A stretch of DNA of 22,644 nucleotides, from NCBI GenBank assembly GCA_964651045.1, contig CAZYVD010000044.1:1-22644 (forward strand), read 5' to 3'. Positions within the stretch are counted from its first letter, which is position 1. Every line of letters starts with the position of its first letter. The translations under genes were made by a program, and so were the position numbers. The notes beneath the pieces were generated by a model, which was not told the origin of the DNA, did no database searches, and was given only the letters and a program-made list of their open reading frames with translations. Origin of the DNA: CAZYVD01 sp964651045. GTDB taxonomy: Bacteria; Zhuqueibacterota; QNDG01; DSAB01. Of the stretch, positions 15,468 through 22,644 are shown piece after piece.

Positions 15468-17177
15468 TCAAATAAAAAGAGACACAAATCTGAAATTATT
15501 GACATCCACAAGTCCCATATCTGTGATTTTGAGCTCTGGTATTACTGGAAGGGCTGTAAATGAGAGCTGCATGAAAGGATCCCCTATAGTACAGCCCATC
15601 TCTCTTGTGATTTTCTTTAGTCCCTCCAGCCTGTCCTTAACATAGTTTAGGGGCTCTTCTGACATGAGTCCGCCAACAGGAAGGGGGAGAGAGTCTCGAA
15701 CCTTACCATCAACGACTGCAGCAAGGCCACCCTGCATTTTTACGATAGAATTTATGACATCTCTTATGTCTGAATCGTTTGTGCCGACTGCGATTATGTT
15801 GTGTGAATCGTGCGCCACAGATGATCCGATTGCCCCCTTTTTCAGCCCGAATCCTTTAACAAAACCAGTGTTTATGTTGCCCGATTTTCCATATCGTTCG
15901 ACAACTACGATCTTTAGAATATCCTCTTCCGTGCTGCTCTCCACATACCCATCGACAACATTTGGAGTTACAGCTATCTGTTTTGTTATTATCTGATCTG
16001 GTATGATCTGTATGACTCTCATCATGCTCTTTTCTATGTACTCAACTTTTAGACTTCTGGAATCAACAGGATCTTTTATTATTGATTTTAATAGACCTTC
16101 TGGGGTAATTTTTTGAGGTTCTTGTTTAAGCATGCCATTCTCTGCAACTATATTACCATTCTTGAATACCAGAGAGATGTTCATATTTTCAAAATTGTCA
16201 AAAACAACAAGATCTGCCCTGTAGCCGACAGCTACTGCACCGCGGTCGGTTAGTCCAAAATAGAGAGCAGGATTTATTGTTGCCATTTTAATGGCAGTAA
16301 TTGGATCGAGCCCCATGGCAACTGCTCTCTTTATAAGATAGTTAATATGGCCCTGAACCATCAGGTCGTAAGGGTGGCGGTCATCTGTGCAAAAACAGAA
16401 TCGACTGGCATTTTCAGCTCTTACGAGGGGGAGAAGTGTTCCCAGATTTTTTGCCGCTGTTCCTTCCCTTATCATTACCATCATTCCCATCTCGATCTTC
16501 TCGCGTGCCTCCTCGACTGTTGTACACTCATGATCAGATCTGATTCCTGAGATTATATAGGCCGCTAGATCTTTTCCAGATAGTCCTGGTGCATGACCGT
16601 CGATTATTTTATCTTTCCATTTTTCTATTTTTTCAAGGACTTCGGGAAACTGGTTCACTACTCCCGGGAAGTTCATCATCTCTGCAAGTCCGAGCACTCT
16701 TTTTTCTTTTTTAAACTCAATTATATCATCAGCAGTAAGAGATGCACCTGATGTCTCCATTGTTGTTGCAGGAACACAAGATGGTACCATCACATACACA
16801 TCGAGGGGTGAGTTTTCAGAGGAATCGATCATGTATTTAATGCCTGCCTTTCCCGCAACATTTGCAATCTCATGAGGATCTATTACTACAGATGTTGTAC
16901 CCTGCGGAACCACAGCCCTTGCATACTCGGATGGTGTTACCATTGAACTTTCTATGTGAACATGAGAGTCTAAAAAGCCTGGTGAAACGAATCTGCCATT
17001 GAGGTCAATCACTCTTCTGGCATCATATTCACCAACACCAACTATTGTATCCTCGCAAATAGCCACATCTGCATCATGGATAGTTCCTGAGAATACATTT
17101 ACAATCTTTGCATTCTTCAGAACGATATCGGGCTCTGCTTCGCCCCTTGCCATTTTTATTTTTTCTTTTAGCTCCAT
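15468..17177 (-). CDS. ade: Adenine deaminase
   Basis: Converts adenine to hypoxanthine and ammonia in the cytoplasm (purine salvage). It is an amidohydrolase-fold metalloenzyme of 569 residues, normal for the family. Metal and active-site signatures are all present: DSHVHIESS (H72, H74), DPHEIANV (H102, E103), AEMMNFP (E166), DGHAPGLSG (H195), RSDHE (H216) and TDDRHP (D265, D266, H268). The C-terminal adenine deaminase domain with the AHDSHN segment is complete. AAAGGAG lies just before ATG. It is the first gene of a cluster with the hybrid kinase (23-bp gap) and receiver protein. A 153-bp gap separates it from the upstream acyltransferase gene, so it may have its own promoter. Its link to a signalling pair is unusual. 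Confidence 0.95.
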   Translation of the reverse strand: MELKEKIKMARGEAEPDIVLKNAKIVNVFSGTIHDADVAICEDTIVGVGEYDARRVIDLNGRFVSPGFLDSHVHIESSMVTPSEYARAVVPQGTTSVVIDPHEIANVAGKAGIKYMIDSSENSPLDVYVMVPSCVPATTMETSGASLTADDIIEFKKEKRVLGLAEMMNFPGVVNQFPEVLEKIEKWKDKIIDGHAPGLSGKDLAAYIISGIRSDHECTTVEEAREKIEMGMMVMIREGTAAKNLGTLLPLVRAENASRFCFCTDDRHPYDLMVQGHINYLIKRAVAMGLDPITAIKMATINPALYFGLTDRGAVAVGYRADLVVFDNFENMNISLVFKNGNIVAENGMLKQEPQKITPEGLLKSIIKDPVDSRSLKVEYIEKSMMRVIQIIPDQIITKQIAVTPNVVDGYVESSTEEDILKIVVVERYGKSGNINTGFVKGFGLKKGAIGSSVAHDSHNIIAVGTNDSDIRDVINSIVKMQGGLAAVVDGKVRDSLPLPVGGLMSEEPLNYVKDRLEGLKKITREMGCTIGDPFMQLSFTALPVIPELKITDMGLVDVNNFRFVSLFI

Positions 17178-17330
17178 ATATTCTCCTTTCTAACTGGCAA
17201 TAAATATACCAGAATGGTTGTATGAAGGTCGAATCTTATATAATCGATTATTTGATAAGGTTTTACATAGTCTAAATTGTTAAAGCAGAGTACAAATTAC
17301 CAGAATCAAGTGTTAAATTATTGAACACTT
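17178..17330. other. Gap with AAGTGTT/AACACTT hairpin upstream of ade
   Basis: Near 17308-17330 an exact 7-bp inverted repeat with a 9-nt loop follows the acyltransferase stop and may be its terminator, though no T-run follows on the minus strand. A TATAAG sequence nearer to ade could be a -10 box, without a convincing -35. Confidence 0.35.
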
Positions 17331-18437
17331 TTATGCCTTTAGAAATATTTTTTGTCTGTAGAGAAAGTATAGGAAAAGCCATTTGACACAAAGAACGCAT
17401 ATAGCCCAGAACAGCGGCCTGAAGGCTCCCAGGTGGTTTATAAAACCATGTACAAATATGCCGGCAATTATGCCGAAATCAAAAACAGATTGTGCAACAT
17501 AGATTGTAATTGGATTCATTCCAATTATGATAAATGGGAATGCCCATTTTTTCCATCTCTTTATATCGATTATCCAGTAGAAAACAGAAAGCAGGATCAT
17601 ACTCCAGCCCCCTGCATACAGCACATAAGAGCTTGTCCAGATTAATTTATTTATCGGGAATATTAGGCTCCATGCCGCTCCAAGCAGGATTGAGGCTGTG
17701 CCTGCAATCAGCAGTCTGATTGCTTTGTTGATCTGAGAGTAGTTTGATTTCAGCAGGTGTCCGCTCAACACTCCCATTAGTGTAGTGGCAACTGCAGGCA
17801 CAGTGCTGAGGATTCCTTCATTGTCTCCAAATCCATAGCAGCAGAATTTTCCAGGAAGCAGCAGACGATCTATGTATCCTGAGAGGTTGCCTTCTGGAGT
17901 CAGCACTCCAGGCCCAAAGCCTGGTACTGGAACAAGCTTCATGACAGCCCAGTAGATAACCAGTAGTAAGGCAAATGTGATTGCCTGTCCCCTTATGTTG
18001 AAATAGAGAACTATAAAGGATGAAAAGAAATAGCAGATCGCTATTCTTTGCAGCACCCCTGCATATCTGAATTCGCTGAAGTTTAAATCGAGTATACCAT
18101 TGTATATGAAGCCGAGCATGATCAAGACGGCAGTTCTCTTTATTATGTGAAAGATAATCTCTCTTTTTGAATCACCTCTCTTCAACCTTTTTGAAAGGGA
18201 GAGGGGCAGGGCAACACCAACAATAAAGAGAAACAGTGGGAATATTAGATCCCAGAATGTAAAGCCGTTCCACTTTGAGTGATGGAGTTGAGCAGCGAGC
18301 CCTCTTGTGATTGGAGAATCGATCATGCGAAATAGTGCAAGAAAAACTCCTGCTCCACCCGTGATCCAGAACATGTCAAAACCGCGCAGTGCATCGATTG
18401 AAACAATTCTTTCCGATCGAATATTACTCTCTTTCAT
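17331..18437 (-). CDS. NagX/HGSNAT-like membrane acyltransferase (DUF5009-type)
   Basis: A 368-residue integral membrane protein with about ten hydrophobic helices. It belongs to the family of human heparan-alpha-glucosaminide N-acetyltransferase and bacterial NagX, which may acetylate amino sugars using acetyl-CoA across the membrane. Signatures are SIDALRGFDMFWI near the N-terminus and HHSKWNGFTFWDLIFPLFLF. H53 there lines up with the active-site His (H269) of the human enzyme. ATG is preceded by an AAAGGGAAAAGG ribosome-binding region. It starts 24 bp after the stop of the SSS symporter gene, so the two are one operon. The pairing with a symporter and the presence of a GH20 hexosaminidase in the window fit amino-sugar use. 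Bacterial family members are mostly uncharacterised. Confidence 0.85.
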   Translation of the reverse strand: MKESNIRSERIVSIDALRGFDMFWITGGAGVFLALFRMIDSPITRGLAAQLHHSKWNGFTFWDLIFPLFLFIVGVALPLSLSKRLKRGDSKREIIFHIIKRTAVLIMLGFIYNGILDLNFSEFRYAGVLQRIAICYFFSSFIVLYFNIRGQAITFALLLVIYWAVMKLVPVPGFGPGVLTPEGNLSGYIDRLLLPGKFCCYGFGDNEGILSTVPAVATTLMGVLSGHLLKSNYSQINKAIRLLIAGTASILLGAAWSLIFPINKLIWTSSYVLYAGGWSMILLSVFYWIIDIKRWKKWAFPFIIIGMNPITIYVAQSVFDFGIIAGIFVHGFINHLGAFRPLFWAICVLCVKWLFLYFLYRQKIFLKA

Positions 18438-18461
18438 CCTTTTCCCTTTAAATTTTAAATA

Positions 18462-20360
18462 TTATTCAGTGATAGTTTTAAACCCGCGTTTTTTTAAATC
18501 AAAGTAGATTACTGCAGCAGAAGCAGTGCCGACTGCAATATAGAGAGATGCACGGATATATTCTCCAAACAGCATATTCCCAAAGCCAAAGAGCATGGAG
18601 TAAATTAAAATAACGCCGCAGAGCCAGTCAATCAGGAGACGGACATATCCTTTGTCGCTTTTTATGTTGGGAAGATCTTTTGCTATTTTTTTCCATCCGA
18701 TTCCACCTGGATGTACTCTGGTGTAGAACGTTGTTATTTTGTCCGAGCTCACAGGTTTTGTAAGCAGTGTAACAGTTATCCAGACTGCTGTTGTTCCGAG
18801 TACTGTTGGATAGAGCGTTATTGGGGGCTGAATTCCAAAAACTCGGGTTGATAATGGATATATAATGAGAGGTGCGATCATTGCAGAGATTTCTGACCAT
18901 GCATTTATTCTCCACCAGTACCACCTCAAGAGAAGGACCGCACCTATGCCTGCACTGGCATTTATGATGAATATCCATGCCCCTGAGATAGTTGTCAAAA
19001 ATAGTCTAGTAATCAGAAGAGAAAATGTGATCATAACAATGATTCCCATACGAGATATGAGTACATAGTGTTTTTCGGGTGCATCTCTTTTTACAAATCT
19101 TCTGTAGAGATCGTTGATTAGATATGAGGTTCCCCAGTTCAATTGAGAAGCGATTGTTGACATGTACGCTGCAAGGAATACTGCTATCAGAAATCCTCGG
19201 AGTCCAGATGGTAGAAATCGCATCATTAGTTTTGGATACATTATCCCAGGATCGACTGTGTTTTCATATTTTTCATAAAATTCAGAAAACTCTGCATCTT
19301 CATCTGTTTCCATGTTGTTTTTGTTTAACGAATAGGCCTTAACCACCTTCTGATAAAGAACAGGGTTTTGTTTATGCAGAATCTCCGGGCTTTCGGCTCT
19401 TGGAAGAAGAATAAGTGCACACAGGGCCACTATGATCCATGGCCATGGTCGAATCGTAAAGTGGGCAATGTTAAACCAGAGGGTTGCAAAGAGGCTGTGC
19501 TTTTCGTCTTTTGCAGACATCATTCGCTGGGCTATGTATCCTCCTCCTCCAGGATCGGCTCCTGGGTACCAGCTCGACCACCACTGAAGGCCAATATATG
19601 CGAAAAATGCACCTGCCGAGAGAGCAAGTGCGCCTCCAGTAATTCCCGCTGCTGAGACTGTTTCTATTCTTGGGAAAAAGCTGATGACCTGAGGCGCTAA
19701 TTTTTCTCTAAGTCCTATCATTCCACCTATTTGAGGAAGTTTTATAACGATTACTGCCAGAACAACACATCCTGTCATTGCAAAGAGGAACTGGAAGCTG
19801 TCGGTTCTGGCAGTGCCGAGCAGGCCAGATGCGGACGAATAGATTGCTATTATTAGAGCGGCAGTAACAACCAGAATGAATGGATTTATGACAGGAACTG
19901 TTACCTGAAATATCTTTTCCATTGCCTTGTGGACCCATCCCATTACTATTGCATTCATGAACAGGCCGAGGTAGAGGGCTCGGAATCCTCGCAACACTGC
20001 AGCAGGTCTTCCAGAGTATCTGAATTCGATAAACTCAACATCGGTCATTATTCCCGAACGTCGCCACAGTCTTGCATAGAGAAATACAGTCAGCATACCG
20101 CCTATTGCCATGTTCCACCACAGCCAGTTGCCCGATATCCCATTTTTTGCCACAAGCTCTGTTACTGCAAGGGGAGTGTCTGCTGCAAATGTTGTGGCTA
20201 CCATTGCGGTTCCTGCAATATACCACGGCATGTTTCTGCCAGAAAGGAAAAATTGTTTTGTATCTTTTCCGGCTTTCTTTGAGTAATAGGCTGCAATACC
20301 AAACACAGCAAGAAAAAAAAGGGCGACCACTAAACCGTCGAGTAAATTTAGCTGGTTCAT
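18462..20360 (-). CDS. SSS-family sodium:solute symporter
   Basis: An inner-membrane transporter of 632 residues that probably couples Na+ entry to uptake of a sugar or other small solute. Hydrophobic segments run along the whole length (roughly 13-14 helices). Family features are the N-terminal YYSKKAGKDTKQFFLSGRN and MVATTFAADTPLAV, and the later LAAYMSTIASQLNWGTSYLINDLYRR-type helix (given here in part). The periplasmic or loop segment at about 255-290 is rich in Trp and Gly (WWSSWYPGADPGGGGYIAQR). AGGAG lies 6 bp before ATG. The NagX-like gene follows by 24 bp. A possible promoter and operator are upstream. The substrate cannot be read from sequence; amino sugar or a chitin-derived sugar is inferred from neighbours. 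Confidence 0.92.
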   Translation of the reverse strand: MNQLNLLDGLVVALFFLAVFGIAAYYSKKAGKDTKQFFLSGRNMPWYIAGTAMVATTFAADTPLAVTELVAKNGISGNWLWWNMAIGGMLTVFLYARLWRRSGIMTDVEFIEFRYSGRPAAVLRGFRALYLGLFMNAIVMGWVHKAMEKIFQVTVPVINPFILVVTAALIIAIYSSASGLLGTARTDSFQFLFAMTGCVVLAVIVIKLPQIGGMIGLREKLAPQVISFFPRIETVSAAGITGGALALSAGAFFAYIGLQWWSSWYPGADPGGGGYIAQRMMSAKDEKHSLFATLWFNIAHFTIRPWPWIIVALCALILLPRAESPEILHKQNPVLYQKVVKAYSLNKNNMETDEDAEFSEFYEKYENTVDPGIMYPKLMMRFLPSGLRGFLIAVFLAAYMSTIASQLNWGTSYLINDLYRRFVKRDAPEKHYVLISRMGIIVMITFSLLITRLFLTTISGAWIFIINASAGIGAVLLLRWYWWRINAWSEISAMIAPLIIYPLSTRVFGIQPPITLYPTVLGTTAVWITVTLLTKPVSSDKITTFYTRVHPGGIGWKKIAKDLPNIKSDKGYVRLLIDWLCGVILIYSMLFGFGNMLFGEYIRASLYIAVGTASAAVIYFDLKKRGFKTITE

Positions 20361-20424
20361 ATTGGCTCCTGTAAGGAATGGATTTAAAATGATATATGAT
20401 TTTATTAAATATAACTGTTTAATG

Positions 20425-20472
20425 AAAATATCAAAATAAATTTTGCGTCAAGACCTGGATATTAAACAGGTC
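20425..20472 (-). promoter_or_regulatory. Possible promoter with adjacent operator for the symporter operon
   Basis: On the minus strand TTGACG (20446-20451) and TATTTT (20425-20430) are 15 bp apart. Immediately upstream of the -35, GACCTG/CAGGTC (20452-20457 and 20467-20472) form an exact inverted repeat with 9-bp spacing, as expected for a regulator site. The leader to ATG is about 65 bp. Confidence 0.35.
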
Positions 20473-20570
20473 CATCCTCATCGACTTGCGGGCAGGAGGC
20501 TCGGTGGATAGTGAAATCGATTTACCGGTGCTTCATTTTCAGCCATGATATTATTTTTGATATCAAAGAG

Positions 20571-21440
20571 TTAGGTTATTGATCTTTCGAGGAATTGATG
20601 TTTGAAAACTATATCATCTTTTTCTACCCTCAGTTCTTTTGCAACAACACGACATTTTGCCTTTAAAAGAAAATAGAAGTTTTCTCTTCTTTCATTGCAC
20701 GACTCAAAATTACCATGCCCTTTGGATAAGATGATATCTGCCTCTGAGTAGTGGCGGAGAAACTCATCTCCTGCCTTTTCAAAGTTGATTCCGATATCGT
20801 CTGACCCTGTCTCTATCACACAAGCAATATCAGAGATTTTTGTAAACAGAGCATCCTGAAAGGTCGCATCATTTATGACCGGGCCGGATTTTACAGTAAA
20901 GATAACTTCAACATCTCTCTTTATTATCTCTTCTATAAGAATCTTATCAAAAACAATCTCTCCTGAATTGTCTCCGAGGTATAAGAGTTTTGTTGCGGAT
21001 TTTAGTTCTTTTCTGAAAGATTCTGTATCATCAATTGCGAATGTAGTATTTAAGATTTTAATGATATCTTTGCTTATATCAAATTCATGCCCGATGCCGA
21101 CATCAATGATATTACCCGCAACAGCAAGATGTATTGCCGATTTTAATGGATCGCTGGATCGATCTATAAACGATCTGAGCTTTAAAGCCATCTTCAGGGC
21201 CTCACGGTTGGTCTTTTCCTTTATTTTTGAGTAGGGATCCTTAACCCCTGTTACCTCAGAAACGATTCTGTAAACTCTTGTGGAGATGTCTGCTGGAGAG
21301 CGGGAAAGATCTGCTTTTTTTATCCACTCTGCAGTCAGATTAATCACTTTTCTCTGAAGTTCTCTGTCGCTGGTTGCGAGCCTGACTGTGTTCAGGGCCT
21401 GTCTCATCAGGCAGAGAAGGCAGTCCAGATCAGATTTCAT
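20571..21440 (-). CDS. DUF89 (ARMT1-like) metal-dependent damage-control phosphatase
   Basis: A 289-residue cytoplasmic protein of the DUF89 family. Characterised members are metal-dependent phosphatases that remove harmful sugar phosphates or related metabolites. Motifs are LLYLGDNSGEIVFD (D157, N158, E161), SGPVINDATF (N190, D191) and LSKGHGNFES (K240, N244). An N-terminal CLLCLMRQ motif is typical of prokaryotic DUF89 proteins. AAAGGAG lies 8 bp before ATG. It starts 19 bp after the galactose mutarotase stop, so they form an operon. That link supports a role in sugar metabolism or repair of sugar-phosphate by-products, but the real substrate is unknown. Confidence 0.87.
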   Translation of the reverse strand: MKSDLDCLLCLMRQALNTVRLATSDRELQRKVINLTAEWIKKADLSRSPADISTRVYRIVSEVTGVKDPYSKIKEKTNREALKMALKLRSFIDRSSDPLKSAIHLAVAGNIIDVGIGHEFDISKDIIKILNTTFAIDDTESFRKELKSATKLLYLGDNSGEIVFDKILIEEIIKRDVEVIFTVKSGPVINDATFQDALFTKISDIACVIETGSDDIGINFEKAGDEFLRHYSEADIILSKGHGNFESCNERRENFYFLLKAKCRVVAKELRVEKDDIVFKHQFLERSIT

Positions 21441-21459
21441 GTGCTGACTCCTTTCATTT

Positions 21460-22518
21460 CTATTTTGCTGAAAACTTATATACTGTTTCCTGAGTATAAG
21501 TCTGTCCGGGTCTCAAGATCACACTCGGGAATTCGGGTCTGTTTGGTGAGTCTGGAAAGTGTTGGGCCTCAAGACATAATCCATAGCGATGTTTATATAC
21601 CTTTCCCTTTTTCCCTGTGATCCTGCTGTCAAGAAAATTACCTGTATAGAATTGAATTCCAGGTTCTGTTGTAAATACTTCGAGAACTCTTCCATTTGTT
21701 GGTTCATAGACTCTTGCTGCAAAAACGGGCTTTCCTTGATGTGTTTTCAACACATAGTTGTGATCGTAGCCGCAGCCGTATTGTAGTTGCCGGTAATCGG
21801 AATCGATTCTTTCCCCAATTGCAGTCGGGGTTCTGAAGTCCATTGGAGTTCCATTAACTTTTAGCAGCTCACCAGTTGGGAGGAGCTGTTCGTCAACAAC
21901 AGTGAATTTATCTGCATTGATCATCAGGATGTGATTTAATATGTTACCATTTCCCTGTCCGGCTAGATTGAAGTAAGAGTGATGAGTTAGATTAATAACA
22001 GTAGGTTTATCGGTTTTTGCCATGTAGATTATCTTTAATTCGTTCTTGTCTGTAATCAGATATGTGACTGTTGTGGAAAGGTTTCCGGGATATCCTTCTT
22101 CACCATCTTTACTAAGATAGAAGAGTCTTATTCCTATTGTCTCTTCGCCTTCGACAACTTCTGCATTCCATACAACCTTATCGAATCCCCTGATTCCGCC
22201 GTGCAGATGATTTTTGCCATTATTGGCTGCGAGTCGATATTTTTTACCGTCGATTGTGAATTTTGCTCTGGCAATCCTGTTGCAGCAGCGACCCACAATT
22301 GCTCCGAAGTATGGATTGTTCTTAATATATTCATTGAGTGTGTCATACCCGAGTACAACATCATCAAGAGTTCCATTGCGATCGGGTACGAAGAGAGCAA
22401 CAACGATGCCGCCATAATTTGTTATCTGGACCTTCATGCCATTTGAGTTTGTCAGTGTATATAGATCAACATCAGAACCATCGTCTGTTCTGCCGAATGA
22501 TTTTGTAGTAATATTCAT
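21460..22518 (-). CDS. galM: Galactose mutarotase (aldose 1-epimerase)
   Basis: Interconverts the alpha and beta anomers of galactose or glucose before phosphorylation. The 352-residue length is standard. Family motifs are NHLHGG (103-108), LTHHSYFNLAG (178-187), GYDHNYVL (251-258) and LCLEAQHFPDSPN (314-327). The probable general acid is a His of the HHS motif and the probable base is E317. There is no signal peptide, so it should be cytoplasmic. The ribosome-binding site is weak and purine-rich. A promoter is visible upstream. The DUF89 gene follows by 19 bp. Galactose release by the GH2 enzyme could supply its substrate, which is inference. Confidence 0.95.
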   Translation of the reverse strand: MNITTKSFGRTDDGSDVDLYTLTNSNGMKVQITNYGGIVVALFVPDRNGTLDDVVLGYDTLNEYIKNNPYFGAIVGRCCNRIARAKFTIDGKKYRLAANNGKNHLHGGIRGFDKVVWNAEVVEGEETIGIRLFYLSKDGEEGYPGNLSTTVTYLITDKNELKIIYMAKTDKPTVINLTHHSYFNLAGQGNGNILNHILMINADKFTVVDEQLLPTGELLKVNGTPMDFRTPTAIGERIDSDYRQLQYGCGYDHNYVLKTHQGKPVFAARVYEPTNGRVLEVFTTEPGIQFYTGNFLDSRITGKKGKVYKHRYGLCLEAQHFPDSPNRPEFPSVILRPGQTYTQETVYKFSAK

Positions 22519-22555
22519 TTTTCTTTTTCTATCCTAGTTATTTTTGATTGTTGAT

Positions 22556-22583
22556 AATGTAACATATTTTCCATGTTTGTCAA
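22556..22583 (-). promoter_or_regulatory. Sigma70-type promoter for galM
   Basis: On the minus strand TTGACA (22578-22583) and TACATT (22556-22561) are 16 bp apart, about 37 bp before the galM ATG. The spacing matches that of the tRNA-Asp and DUF4835 promoters. Confidence 0.5.
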
Positions 22584-22644
22584 GGATAATCAGGGTGACC
22601 CCCAAAAATTTTGAATAATGAGAGTTTAATCTTTGATAAATTAG

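Noticed and set aside
15445..15471. In-frame TTG start of the histidine kinase
   Set aside because: It overlaps the end of ade, is a rare start codon, and AGAGG sits just before ATG 15444.
20452..20570. Short reading frame and GC-richer patch upstream of the symporter
   Set aside because: A 22-codon frame beginning MAENEAPVNRF exists on the minus strand but has no ribosome-binding site. The patch may be a repeat fragment, which I cannot support from one copy.

Overview
The window looks like part of an AT-rich genome from the Bacteroidetes-related (FCB) part of the bacterial tree. It encodes a DUF4835/PorD-like protein, a PorV/PorQ-like outer-membrane protein, a helix-hairpin-helix protein with a barrel-like C-terminal region, an NagX/HGSNAT-like acyltransferase and glycoside hydrolases with lipoprotein-type leaders. 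Many genes have clear Shine-Dalgarno sites (AAAGGAG, GAGGAGG), and the best promoters are TTGACA with a 16-bp spacer and a TATATT-like -10. Both are unlike classical Bacteroidetes, so I favour an FCB lineage outside Bacteroidetes proper. This placement is inference only.

Left part (1-5862, mostly + strand). A structured segment with a group II intron domain V-like hairpin lies upstream of a GH20 beta-N-acetylhexosaminidase. After a 392-bp gap comes a GH2 glycoside hydrolase. Both enzymes end in the same two-module tail, a chitobiase-C-like beta-sandwich followed by PA14. Then comes tRNA-Asp(GTC) on the minus strand, with a recognisable promoter and terminator.

Island (about 5863-9345). This is visibly more AT-rich. 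It holds a micro-ORF inside nested inverted repeats, a type II restriction-modification pair (BglII-like nuclease and beta-class methyltransferase) and an unrecognised 226-aa protein. A 540-bp non-coding stretch with a strong palindrome follows.

Envelope locus (9346-13258). Two coupled minus-strand genes encode a PorV/PorQ-like protein and a (HhH)2 domain fused to a barrel-like region. They diverge from a DUF4835/PorD-like gene. Together they suggest an outer-membrane assembly or secretion module. tRNA-Val(CAC) follows.

Right part (13447-22518, all minus strand). In transcription order: galactose mutarotase, DUF89 metal-dependent phosphatase, SSS-family symporter, NagX-like membrane acyltransferase, adenine deaminase, a hybrid histidine kinase with a tandemly duplicated membrane sensor module, and a stand-alone receiver protein. 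The first four fit uptake and handling of sugars or amino sugars, which matches the secreted GH20/GH2 enzymes at the other end. The last three form a tight adenine deaminase/two-component cluster.
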